From Vicia villosa (taxonomy: Eukaryota > Streptophyta > Magnoliopsida > Fabales > Fabaceae): 64,000 bases of DNA. The stretch spans positions 19,375,338 through 19,439,337 of the forward strand of contig NC_081186.1 in the NCBI RefSeq assembly GCF_029867415.1. Reading direction: 5' to 3'. Below, piece after piece: positions 48,657 through 59,832 of this stretch. The translations under genes were made by a program, and so were the position numbers. Positions within the stretch are counted from its first letter, which is position 1; each line of letters starts with the position of its first letter. Under the pieces are notes generated by a model, which saw only the letters and a list, made by a program, of their open reading frames with translations, had not been told where the DNA came from and made no database searches.

Positions 48657-50794
48657 AGCACCTTTCACCCTCATTCTTCACTAACAATTTTCTAATCAAC
48701 GATTTTCTAACATATTATCACAATTTCTAACCCTCTATCTCATTTATAATTCTAAAAGTTTTTTCTCACTCTTTCAAAAAACTTTTTCTTGTAAAAAATT
48801 ATTTGGCCGATGATTTTTATATGAGGCCCCCTATTTTTCTATTGTTATTTTAATCGTTAAACCAAACGATGATTCACTAATGGTTTTTTTTCTAATTAAC
48901 AATTTCATACGTATCTTTTATTTTATATACTAACAATCCCATATGTATACGTATATATACTACAGTTAAGTATTCTAATGTATTTTTTCAAAAGACATTC
49001 ATACTTTTTTTTATTCATGTATATAAGGTCCTTATAAATAAAATTCTAATAATCAGAACTTGCTTTTATTCTCACACATAAATTTGTTTGTTGTTATAGT
49101 TATCTGCAGGTACAACCACTCTAACACTAACATCCATGGATCATCATTCACAAATATTCATAATTTTCGATACTGACTTTCAAAGTCGCAAATCATCATT
49201 TAATTTTACACCAATTTGACATCAAACAATAACAAAATCTTCAACACATATTCACTATGTTCAAAATATAACCACTTTAACACTCTTCCTCTCTTTAACA
49301 GCATAAGTCAATACAATGGTACCCATGAATTTTCAGATTCTAACATGTGAATTCCTATATGTTTGGTTACCAATTTTATACAGGTCACGGTGAAGGAAGA
49401 AATTCGAAAAAGGAGAAGAAGGCTAAAAAACTATTCCGACGAATCTCCGTTGAAACACACATTTGTTCCGCTGCCGATCTACTCCGTGCGACCACCACAA
49501 GCTAGCAACAACAACCAACATCATTCGTCAGCCATGAACTACAACAGCATCACATCTGATTCCTCAATGATCTTTAGCGAATCAACACCGTCAACCACCG
49601 CGACCACGTTCAGCCATCGGTAGGATTCCCAAACGCGACGTTGTAGCCGCAACACCGGACCTCCGTCAACATCATCATCGCGAGTATCCACTTCCGACTC
49701 AACAAACCACCGCGTGCGCAACCTCTCTCCGCCGCAACGCCACTTTGAGTCGCCCCCAATCCCTTCACTGGGTGCCATGGAACTACCAATTTGAGCTTTT
49801 GGGTTATCATGAACGCCTACTAGCTTTACTTGATTTATATATTCATCATTTTATTCTCGCAATTTTACAAATTATGTAATTGCCCATGGATTGTAATAGT
49901 TTAAACTAGGATTTTACTTTTCCGCATCCCCCATTTTTGGATATGTAATCCCCCATCCCGAAGCCATGTAATAGCGTAGGACTTTACATTCCGCACTTTA
50001 TTTTCTGTACTTATTTAGCTGTTAGTAAATAGGTTTGTATGGAAAGATAACAACTGAACGTTAGCTCACTAATTGCAATATTAAATATCTGAAATTGACA
50101 CACTTCTCTTCACACACTCACTCCTAGGGTACGCCCCTCTTGGTTGCCTTTGATTATATGGTCAAGCCCCTCGAGCGTAGGGATGTCTTAGCAAGGTTGC
50201 CTCCAATTAATGTCATCATAGTCCCTTCGAGTTGCCTGCGATAAAACGATGACCGTCCCTTCGAATGCTAAGACGTCTTTACATGTTGCCTTCTTTGACC
50301 ATCCGATGACCCTTCGATTGTCCCGAACACGTCCAATAGATAAGACTACCTACCCACAAATGGAATGGTTAGTCTTATCCCTTAAATGAAAGTCGAAAGT
50401 ATAGGAAAGACCAAACATAGGGTAAGTAGCTTTTAGTTTGCTTGCTCAACATAAAAATGCTTTTCACACCCCGTTTTTCAACATTGTCTCTTCAGACATA
50501 TTCAAATCAAACTATTTCTCAAAACACACACACAATATGCTTTTTCAAGCTTTTCAAACAAAACAAGTGAGCTAAGCAAACTAAGAGCCCGTAGATAACT
50601 ACGGATGAAAAGGGTGCTAACACCTTCCCTTTTCATAACTTACCCCCCGAACTCTTTTTCTCAAAAGGTCTTTCCTGTACTTTTATACCTTTCCTAATAA
50701 TTGGACAAAATAAAAGTCGGTGGCGACTCTTGCTCACCGCAACATTGTTTGCGAAATAAAATAAGAAGTCAATTCTCCCACCGTGTTACAGAAC

Positions 50795-50812
50795 TGGCGA
50801 CTCTGCTGGGGA
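50795..50812 (+). other. Element B primer binding site, tRNA-Arg
   Basis: TGGCGACTCTGCTGGGGA follows the LTR end GTGTTACA after GAAC. It is identical to the site in element A and defines the right end of the B 5' LTR. Confidence 0.85.
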
Positions 50813-53109
50813 TTCTATAAGAGGGGTTTACCTTAGGGCTTAGTTCATTATAAATGCTTTTAATTGTTTGTTTGTGTGCTTTGTTTTTATGGGTTTGTTT
50901 GGGTTTATACTTGTGTGAAAGATGCTACACCCGGATCTAGTGTACCTTAGGTATGTGGCAATAGACCAAGGAGACTGTACGACTTGTATCGATATGGTTG
51001 ATCTGGTGGCCACCGTTAGTGTGACACTTTGGTTTGTCCTGATGGCCCTTGAAAGTGATGGAGGATACATTTGGCTGCCGCGTGGTGTCATTAAGCACTA
51101 ATTTGCCCTTAGAATCCTAGTTGAACTTGACTTTGGCCTATCAGGAAGTAGCGAGATAGCTGGCTTTAGATTTCTGACTGAAGCTAGTTGATACTCGATG
51201 CTACACTCATTGAGATCAATCTTTCAAGATGTTTTCGGTCAACCGTTCGAGTGTTGACTGAGATAATGCTTTCAAGAAAGATCCGTGATATGAGATTCCC
51301 TAGAACCTGGTTACTATTCTAGGACAGGTTGAACCAACTAAACTTCAGTGGGGAGGGTACTTACCTATGAACTTCATGCTATCCTTTAAACCTAAGGATA
51401 CTTGTGTGACTTATTTGTATTCATTATCTAACCGTTTGGTTTCCTTGAAGGATTTTCTTTTACCCTAACAACTTGATCTCCTTGCAGGATTTGTTTACAC
51501 CCTAACGATTTGATTTCCTCGCAGAATTTGTTTATACCCTAACCGTTTGGTTTCCTTGCAGGATTTATTCGTACGCTAACAGCTTGAATTCCTTGCAGGA
51601 TTTGTGTGTATGCTAACAACTTGAACTCTTCGTAGGACTTACTCATCCTCATCACCTAACTAACCTTTTTCAAGGATCTCAAGTATTTAGGGCGCGCAAT
51701 TCTAGGTGCCATCATCAAGAGCCAGATTCCTAACAAGGGGTAACATGATTTATTTTCCTCTAGCTAGAAGCCTTCGAATCCAAAAGATATTGTATTATGA
51801 ATCAGAGGCTATGACCCACTGGATATGGTGAGCTTGATTCTTATAGAAGGACGTCCAAAGATGAAAAGTCAAAGTTCTTCAGACGAAGCTGCTACCAACG
51901 GACAAGCTTCTCATCTTCTTACTATTTTATTCTCCCTAGAGCTTGACGCTTGCAACTCTTGTATGACTTCGTCAGAATCTTCTTCCTAGAAGTAATCTAG
52001 AGTAATCTGTAGTTTCAGATACTAACACTTGGTGTGTCTCCCGCTCTGGGGCACTTGACCATTCGATTGATGATTGTCAGCCATTCAGAGATAATATTCA
52101 AGACCTAATAGACACAAAGGTTATCACATTCACACCTGCAAGCCAGATTTGAAGTTCTCCTTCGACTCAACTGATCTTCTGAAGCAATAAGTCTATACGG
52201 AGAAAATCTCCTCAACTTTGACAATCTCTACATCATCATGCATGTTCATTCGTAGTCTTTCTTATTTTGATTCAATACTGCTTATATGTCATACTTGTTT
52301 GTTTTTGAACTATAATAATGATGCATTGAATATGTTTGTCTTGAAAAAATTCATTCGCTCTCGCTCTAACATGTTTTTATTTGCTGGTGATACCAAACTC
52401 TCAGTGATAAAGCATGATGACTCCGAAGGGAGAATGACGAGCATATAATACTCAGAATCTCAAATGGTGTGCTTTCGAGTAAAACCCTGTTGATGATGTA
52501 CAGGCATTGTTTCAAATCCCCAAACACTGGAGATATAAGGAAGTTAATCTCTTGTCAACCCCTTTGAGACTCGAAGTAGGAGTTTCTTTTCTATATGAAA
52601 AACCCTCACATTTAACCCAGGGGCAGGGTAGTGTTCAGTTAACCTGATTAAGTGTTCAAAACTCAGCAGGAGCTCGCATCTAAGGATACAATAATGGTTA
52701 TCCTTCAAAAGGTTGAGGAAAAGTCGAGACCGCAATGGTCATCTCTCGCAATAGGAGTCAAAATATGACGATACAACAACGACTATCCCTCATCGACCAA
52801 GAAATGAGGCAGTCACAATATTTCCAACAAATCGAAGACGTCTCAGGATCATACGACTTGTTCAAAAAATAAAAGAATGAATCGAAAAAAGAAAAAAAAG
52901 AGAAAGCCCGCTAAGTCAACAACTTGAAAAAATGACTTAGGCAAAAGTTAGGGCATTCCGCTGGACTTCAAACCCGGAATTCAAAAGAATTTGTCCAGGC
53001 AAAAGATTACGAAATAAAAATGATCCTCAACAAAAGGGCAAAGACGCGTGACTATAAATTCAAGATCGTGTGGTCAGACACCAAATACAAAAGGCAAAGT
53101 TACTGTCAT
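50813..53109 (+). other. Element B interior, non-coding, with tandem repeats
   Basis: No gag or pol is recognised. A leader motif ACCCGGATCTAGTG (near 50929) resembles ACCCGGATTTGAGTG in element C (near 59263). A 40-45 bp unit with CCTTGCAGGATTTG and TACCCTAAC is repeated five or six times at about 51430-51640. The last kilobase aligns with the 3' untranslated region of element A. Confidence 0.6.
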
Positions 53110-54652
53110 TGTCATACCCTAATTTTTGACCCCCCCTGAGGTGACATATCTTCAGGATTTTCATCAGGTCAAAGCAAGTACCCAGAGCAGTCACTTCTTC
53201 ATCTGGCATTTAATCAAGGATGTTTAAAAACAAGAAAACTCAGGCAAAGGATCAATCAATAGAAGGATTGGTCTCTAACACAATCATAGGACTCAAAAGC
53301 TTCACTTTTATATTCACCTATGATTGATTAGACACCCAGTCATCTGAGTACAGGTTTACTCAGGTCACCAGACTAGGGTTTTTGAGCCTATCAAGGATTG
53401 AAATCAGGGATCACCTTTGGGAAACCTTAAAAAGATCCAAGACATATATTAAAGACTTCAATCATCTTCAAATGATCCATACAATAAGATCCACTGGACA
53501 TCACACCTCAATTCAAGATCCACAGTCACCAGTTTCATCTGGTCGACAATTAGGGTTTTTAACCTAATTCATCTGGATAGTTGACTTTTAATCAGGGCAT
53601 GGATCCAAAACTCAAGACATGATTCAAGAACCTCTACTACCTCAATATAACCCATCTACATCACTCATTTGAGGAGAAGATCTTAACTCCACACAAAAGT
53701 CCAAAATCTCACTTTATCTGGAAAAAGTCAACTGTATGGGATCACCTTTGACTTTTAAGATTTTTGGTCAAACCATGACTTTCAAAGATCAATATCATCA
53801 ATATATGGATATTAAAGTCATTTGACCAAAGAAATTCAAGAAGAATCATCAAGGAGCGAAAAGTCGGGAATTAGGGTTTTTGAGGGCATTGTGGGAACTC
53901 AAAATTTCACCTACACAACTCAAAAAACTTCCAACATGAAAGTTGTAGATCTTGCAAAATAAAACAACATCTTACAATGGAACTTTTCTCAAAAGATCAA
54001 CCATTTAAGAGATTTGGAATTTTCAAGCTTTAGGTTATAAAAACTTAGAAATTTTTCTAAGTGTTTTAACCTAGTTTTCATCCAACTTTGGGCTCATTTT
54101 TCACAATTTTCCCAAATGATTCTGAAGAAACCCCAAACTAATGATTTGAAGTAGATGTTTAGGGATTTCCAAATTGTGCTCAACCTTCTTCAAATTCATT
54201 TTGAGCTAGGAGTTATGCTTGTTCAAAGTTGGCCTCATAAGGTGAAATTATAGGTCATGTACAAATTGGAACTTTGCAATTTTGTGCAATTAGCTTCACT
54301 AAGTGATGTTACACGACCTCTAATACATCTGCAAGCATGCCATACATCAATTTCCATCATTGCATAAGGATTGAAGAAGATTCCCAAAAACAAAGGCATG
54401 TGATTATGTAATGATTGCATTTTTGAATTTATGGCAAATGGTGAATCATCAAGGAATCTTGCTCTAAGCCAATTAGAACTCTCCTCTGCATCAGAAATGT
54501 TCCCTAAGATCATACAAGATCAATGGTTGGGAAAGCTAGCCCGAAAATGCATCATTGCATTTGGGATATTTTCAAAATTTCTTCATGGCTAAGAAACCAA
54601 ACTCACTTCACTAAGCAAGCTTGCTATGTTCAATTGCTCTGAACCATTTGCC

Positions 54653-54661
54653 TATAAATAG
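54653..54661 (+). promoter_or_regulatory. TATA box in Ogre C LTR
   Basis: CCTATAAATAGAGG is a strong plant TATA context, with a CA-rich start region (about 54685) 30 bases downstream. Confidence 0.65.
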
Positions 54662-55458
54662 AGGGGTCTTTCTCATTCAAAAAACACACCAAAGCAACAT
54701 AATTCTTGCTTTCTCTCTTCTTTCTTCATACTTAAGGTTTTCAAAGGTTCTTTGGCAAGAAGACTCGGATTCTTCAAACCAGAGCTCTTCCTTTGGAATT
54801 AAGTATTCAAACACCTTAGGGGAGTCATTTAGAGGTGATCCAAACCTCTGAAACACTTCTGTACGAGGGGAATCATCATCTTCACCTCTCACTTGGAGCT
54901 GTTGCAGTTGGGGTCGAGCAAGAGGTTCTGGGCACTTTCAGTCCAAGTTAAGCATCTCAACACCTTCCAGGAGGATCACTGAAGCTATCTGGATCGTTGC
55001 AACAACTCTGCAACACACTTTGATCAGAGCAAAATATTCATTTTTTAGGTAAGTTTCAAAAGCTTCAAACTCTATGATTCACGCATGATAAATTTAAAAT
55101 GAAGTTACCAGTTGGTTTCTGCACCTTCATAGATCATTAGCCCTCAATCAATTGCATCAAATCATACATACATAGTATTTCATGTTTAATTTCAGTTTTA
55201 GGGTTCTTAGTGTTCATGCTTGCGAATTTTATGTTACACTTAGAATAAATGAAATTAAAGGACACCATCATGATCCTCGTCCAAAAACGAGCAAAATCCA
55301 TCTTTACATCTTTGAATTTAGTTGAGAATTGAGGGAGATAGGATTTCCAGAAATTGAAATCGTGAGGTTGAAGATGAAGTTGCTTTGCGCGCGTTTTTTT
55401 GAATTCTCAGAAGCAAGTTTAAAATATAATCAATTGGAAGCGTGTTTTGAACGACTAA

Positions 55459-55537
55459 AACGTTCAGCTCACTTGGTTACAAGCGCCTCTCACTTTCTCA
55501 TGCCTTAGGTCTGGGGTTCGATCCCCCCTCAGACCTT
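55459..55537 (+). other. tRNA-like sequence 1 in Ogre C LTR
   Basis: A-box-like CAGCTCACTTGGTTA (55465) and B box GGGGTTCGATCCCCC (55513), with a T-arm-like stem GGGG/CCCC. Followed by CCTTTTG. Too degenerate at the acceptor ends for a tRNA gene. Confidence 0.55.
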
Positions 55538-55608
55538 TTGTTTTTATTTTTCATTTTAACGCGCGTGTTTTATATATAACCAATTGGAATCCCTCTTTAG
55601 TCACACTG

Positions 55609-55677
55609 AGCGTGTAGCTCAGTTGGCTTTGTTTTGTGTGGTGACCATGGGAGCGTGGGTTCAAGCCTTGGTAGTGA
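55609..55677 (+). other. tRNA-like sequence 2 in Ogre C LTR
   Basis: A box TAGCTCAGTTGGC (55615) matches the tRNA consensus; B box GGGTTCAAGCC (55657) is 42 bases later. It lies within 150 bases of a second tRNA-like copy, both on the plus strand. Acceptor ends do not pair convincingly. Confidence 0.55.
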
Positions 55678-56250
55678 CAAAACAATATTTTTTATCACTT
55701 TTTCCATTTGATTTCTTTACAACTTTAAACAATTATTTAACCTATCAAATTAATTCATTTTAATTTCATTTTTTTACACACTTGTCATTTAATATATCTA
55801 TTTTGTGAATAAACAAAAAAATCATAAAAATATTATTTATTTCATATATTCTTATTAGGTTTAAAATAGTATGTTTTAAGTGTTTTCTTAAATACTTTGA
55901 AAAATATATATTGTCATTTTGTTTTAACCTAATTACTTTGTGAATAATTTTATGATAAAACCCTAATTATTTAGGTCTTAATTAGGTATAGATTTCATCT
56001 TTGCCTTAATTAAGTTGACTTTTGTCAATGTTCAAAACTGTTTTCAGTCTCCAATTAAACGGATGATTAAGGTTTTCAAACAACAAAACCTTATATCATT
56101 TCAATCATTTTCAACTGTTTCTCATAAACAGTAAATCATTTTTAAGTGGGCCTCTAATAGAGTGTAAGTCCCAACACCTTTTTCTTTTCATAGTTTGTTT
56201 TCAAAAACTGTATTTACAAAATCTTCTTTCTGTTTTCAAAATATTCTTCT

Positions 56251-58480
56251 GGTATTTGAAGGGCATTATTCCCGGTGAAACTCTTCAGATACCTATGTGA
56301 CCTATGTCCATCTTCACTTCTTCTATTTTCAAAACCTTTAACTGTTTATAATAAATATTCAACTGTTATCAAAACAACAAAAATTACTGGTAAGGCTTTG
56401 TACATACTTCTTCAAAGGCCTCCACTCCATCCAGGTTAGGCTTTACAAGCTTTCAATTTACAGTCTTTATTTAAATTATTGTCAAATATAGAACTGTTTA
56501 TATATATATTAGAACTACGTTTGAGTGTAAACCCTAGGACAGTTAAACTATATATATATTATAGGAATATGGCCTAGGATTGAGAATGTCTTCCCGGTGA
56601 AGGCTCTTTCCTAATTAGAGATCTGTAGTTCAAACCCCCAAGATGAATTATTCCCGGTGAAACATCTTGGAAAAAACCTTAGAATCCAAAAAATAGGACA
56701 CATCCACCCAAAGAGGAATTATTCCCGGTGAAACCTCTTACCCATTTGCTTAAAGCCAAAATAAGTTCAAAACTACATAGCTTTCTCTTGTGCTATAACA
56801 AGGACCCTCAATTAGCCTCCTCTTGGGCTTTGTACAAGGACCCACCGGCTTCTTAAAAGCATTTCCAGCTTCCTCTTGAGCTTGTATACAAGGACCCATC
56901 AGGTTTCTTATAAACATAGGAACAGGTCTTTAGTCACCTTTTAACCTACCCTGGTGAGTTTCTTCCAATTTAAACCAGACTTTAAACAAGCTAAGTTTGT
57001 CTCAATTTTACATTGAGTACACCTTTTGGAATGAGAGGCATGGACAGTCTCTGTCACCCTTATCTTCATCAATTTTCCTTATCAGAGTCTAGGATCCATG
57101 TTTGCTTATCCTCAGCAAGAGTCAGCCTTCATCTTGGGCTTTAAACAAGAAGTCTCCACTAGATAGTCTTTCTGCCAATCATTTTAACAAAACCCCTGGA
57201 AAGGGTTAGCCTCCAAAATCACTTCTTCAAAAAACCAAAGATTCATTTCTCTTAGGAGATAATTTCCCCAAAAGAGTCAAAACCCCTGGAAAGGGTTAGC
57301 CTCCAAAATCACTTCTTCAAAAACCAAAGATTCATTTCTCTTAGGAGATAATTTCCCCAAAAGAGTCAAAACCCCTGGAAAGGGTTAGCCTCCAAAGTCA
57401 ATTAATAAAAACCTGTTTAAAAGAATAAAATCCCTGGAAAGGGTTAGCTTCCAAAAATCATTCTTTTCAAAAGATAAATTCTCCAGCAGTCAAAACCCCT
57501 GGAAAGGGTTAGCTTCCAAAAAACCTCATTCTTAAAAAAGGATAAACTCACCAGCTGATACAAAATCCCTGGAAAGGGTTAGCTTCCAAAAAAAAAATCA
57601 GTCTTTTAATAAATAAATCCTTCAATAGAGTCAAAATCCAACAAAAATAGTTAGCCTCAACCTTGGGCTTCATACAAGGCACCAAAACAATAAAACTCCC
57701 CTGTTAATAGTCAGCCTCAACCTTGGGCATTGTACAAGGCAGATAATAGAGTCTCCCCAGTGAGTCCTTCATCATTCAGATAGCCACAACCTTGGGATTT
57801 GTACAAGGCAGATAAACCATACTTCATGTGTCAAAGATTCCTAACATCTAGGATCTTTTCCCTATTAGAGTCATTCATACTCAGTCAGCCACAACCTTGG
57901 GCTTTGTACAAGGCAGAAAATAATATTTTTTCTAGCTAGAGTCAACCTCAATTCTGGGCTTTTGTACAAAATACAAAGATTCCTTGTAATTAACCCCCAG
58001 TGGAGTCATCTCCCAGAGTCAATAAATAATACATTAATAAAAAAGCCTCAAGCTTGGGCCTCATACAAGCCAGTTAAAAAATCAAATCTTTTATACAGTA
58101 GATAGACATAGCTTATCTCTATAGAGAGATCTTTCCTCTATCTCACCACATTCAAACAAACAAACATTACATTATATTTTAATCAAGTCTCCCATTTAGG
58201 ATTTTGAAAGGCATGAGCTGGCAGTAAATCCCAGACATGTGGTAACTTTCCCTAATTTGGATGAGCATCTTTCTTTCATTTAAGAGGCATTTGACTGGTA
58301 TACTTGCACATACACAAGTAAGGTCCCCCTCTTGAATGAAACGAATTCAGTTATTCTGTCACTCTTTTAATGTTTGTGGTGGAATAGTAGAAATACCTCT
58401 CTGTAAAGATAACTTCATGTCTCTTTACTGTAAACAGAGATTTAATTCAAGCTTCAACCTTGAGCTTCAAGCAAGGCACC
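56251..58480 (+). repeat. Hairpin arrays in Ogre C LTR
   Basis: Three hairpin types are interspersed. Type one keeps the 17-base loop ending TTCCCGGTGAAA with unrelated but complementary stems: 56251-56293 (13 pairs), 56638-56670 (8 pairs), 56711-56739 (6 pairs). Type two has CCTTG-GGCTTTGTA-CAAGG and variants, about ten copies between 56810 and 58480, with TCTTG/CAAGA and GCTTG/CAAGC as paired changes. Type three is AACCC-CTGGAAA-GGGTT, six copies at 57187-57590, within a unit of about 90 bp that is repeated nearly exactly at first and then shortened. Confidence 0.8.
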
Positions 58481-59022
58481 CAAAAATAATTAATAATTAA
58501 TTAGTTCCCCGAACTACATTAAGCTCTGACTTCCATTAGGGATATGTAGGCATGAGGTTCACAAGGAATCTCAGCGAGCTAATAAAATACCAAAAATAGT
58601 CAGTCTGTCTGTCTGTCTTTCTTTTATTCAATTCAATTCCTTCTCCTAATACAAAGGAGAAACTTTCCCAATAATCATTAGCAGCACAAACACATTTAGA
58701 CACAGAGAAGGTTCCCGTAGAGTACTACATATATGTAGGGTGCTTAAACTCTTCCCTATGTATAACCGACCCCCCGGACTACAGAATTTCTAGTCTAGGT
58801 GAATCCCCACACTTAGCAAACTCCTAGGGTTTAGTTGAGATCTTTTTTCCCCTTTCCCTACTCGTAGGACAAATAAGAAAGTTCGTGTGATATCGTAGGA
58901 AGAACTAAAACAAAATTCATTCCACCACGGGCGCATTCTCCTTCCAAATTTCGCGTGAAGGGTCTAGCGTGCCGTCCTCCCAAGTGAAACGGGGAGGTAA
59001 AAAAAACGACACCACAGAAAAA

Positions 59023-59040
59023 TGGCGATTCTGCTGGGGA
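59023..59040 (+). other. Ogre C primer binding site, tRNA-Arg
   Basis: TGGCGATTCTGCTGGGGA differs by one base from the site in elements A and B (ACT to ATT). It lies six bases after the LTR end. Confidence 0.85.
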
Positions 59041-59832
59041 TATAAGTGTTAAAAACCTTGGTTTTTCATCCAAACCAATGGTTGACCTGTTGCTGGTCCA
59101 GCCCCAATGAGGAATTAGGGATGCCAAATTCCCCCTCAAACAAGAGAGCTTCTGCCTAACCTCTGTGTCATTTCATTTGATTGTTGCATATATATTTGTT
59201 TATTTTGTTTATTCTGTATCGGGAAAGGGCTTGATTCCCCCTTGTGGTGAGAAATCCTATACCCGGATTTGAGTGCAACATAAGATAGGATGGAGGATGT
59301 CTTCCCGGTGAAGACCCTCTAATCTCGGTTCACAATTCTACTCTTGGGATTTGCCTGGCTGGTTGTGATTAACTGCGCCAATGCATTCCGAGACTGATTT
59401 GTACCAGGAGGACCTAGAAACACATTAACCCCACTTAAAGCCTTTTTTAGGACGTAGAGCGGTGATTACGGAAGTAATTGTCACGCAGATACTACACTCA
59501 GAGAAAAATCTCTTATAGATACCAATCAACGTATCTTTAAGGTTGAGCAAAAACTCTGAGACCCCTAGAACCCGTTCTACAGGTACAAAAATCCTTATCC
59601 TTAGTTTACCATTGGGGCGAGGTTTGCGTTTTGACTTCATGACCACTATACCCTTCAACGCCATGTTTGTTTAAAACTCTTGTGTGTGCATTCATGCATT
59701 CATGCATCATTCATTAATAACAACTAAAAACAAAAGAGTCTTTTTCGAGTCATTTTTCAAGGAAACTAAATAACGAACGTTTTGAACTTCATAGAAAGAG
59801 AGAAACGGAGAAAGGACTTAAGGATCTATATC

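Larger units (their letters stand above)
35739..50790 (+). repeat. Ogre-like B 5' LTR, interrupted by a MULE
   Basis: Without the MULE and one 9-bp duplication the LTR is about 2,605 bp. It begins TGTCATACCCC and ends GTGTTACA. It contains a tRNA-like sequence (48419-48489), a TATAAATAG box (48648), the GGGTGCTAACACCTTCCC box (50612) and GGTGGCGACTCT (50719), which copies part of the primer site. Confidence 0.85.
35739..53109 (+). mobile_element. Ogre-like gypsy element B, internally deleted, nested host
   Basis: It starts TGTCATACCCC directly after CCGGT of the copia LTR. The 5' LTR runs to 50790, with a MULE inside. The tRNA-Arg primer site is at 50795. The internal part (50813-53109) has no recognisable gag or pol. 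Its later part aligns with element A over GATGATGTACAGGCATTG, AAGGAAGTTAAT and GGGGCAGGGTAGT, so A and B are relatives. At 53110 element C begins; the rest of B, including its 3' LTR and right target duplication, should lie after C, outside the window. Confidence 0.8.
53110..59016 (+). repeat. Ogre C 5' LTR
   Basis: It ends ACACCACA directly before GAAAAATGGCGATTCTG. Contents in order: TATA box (54653), two tRNA-like sequences (55459-55677), hairpin and tandem arrays (56251-58480), a diverged GGGTGCTTAAACTCTTCCC box (about 58738). No gene is recognised inside; the region between 53110 and 54650 resembles upstream promoter DNA without identifiable motifs. With transcription from the TATA box, about 4.3 kb of LTR would lie in the 5' untranslated RNA. 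Confidence 0.85.

Noticed and set aside
49363..49810. Overlapping frames on both strands in element B LTR near 49.4-49.8 kb
   Set aside because: A locally GC-richer LTR segment gives open frames on both strands; no domain and no start context.
53104..53115. Start of the element B 3' LTR directly before element C (TGTCAT repeated)
   Set aside because: Alignment with element A places AAAAGG to GTCAT in the 3' untranslated region of B, so TGTCAT is better read as the target site of element C.
36215..55677. Functional tRNA genes
   Set aside because: A and B boxes are good but acceptor and anticodon stems do not form properly in any of the five sequences.
59425..59664. Minus-strand 79-codon frame in the Ogre C leader
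   Set aside because: Lies opposite the leader between the primer site and ORF1, no domain; most likely chance.
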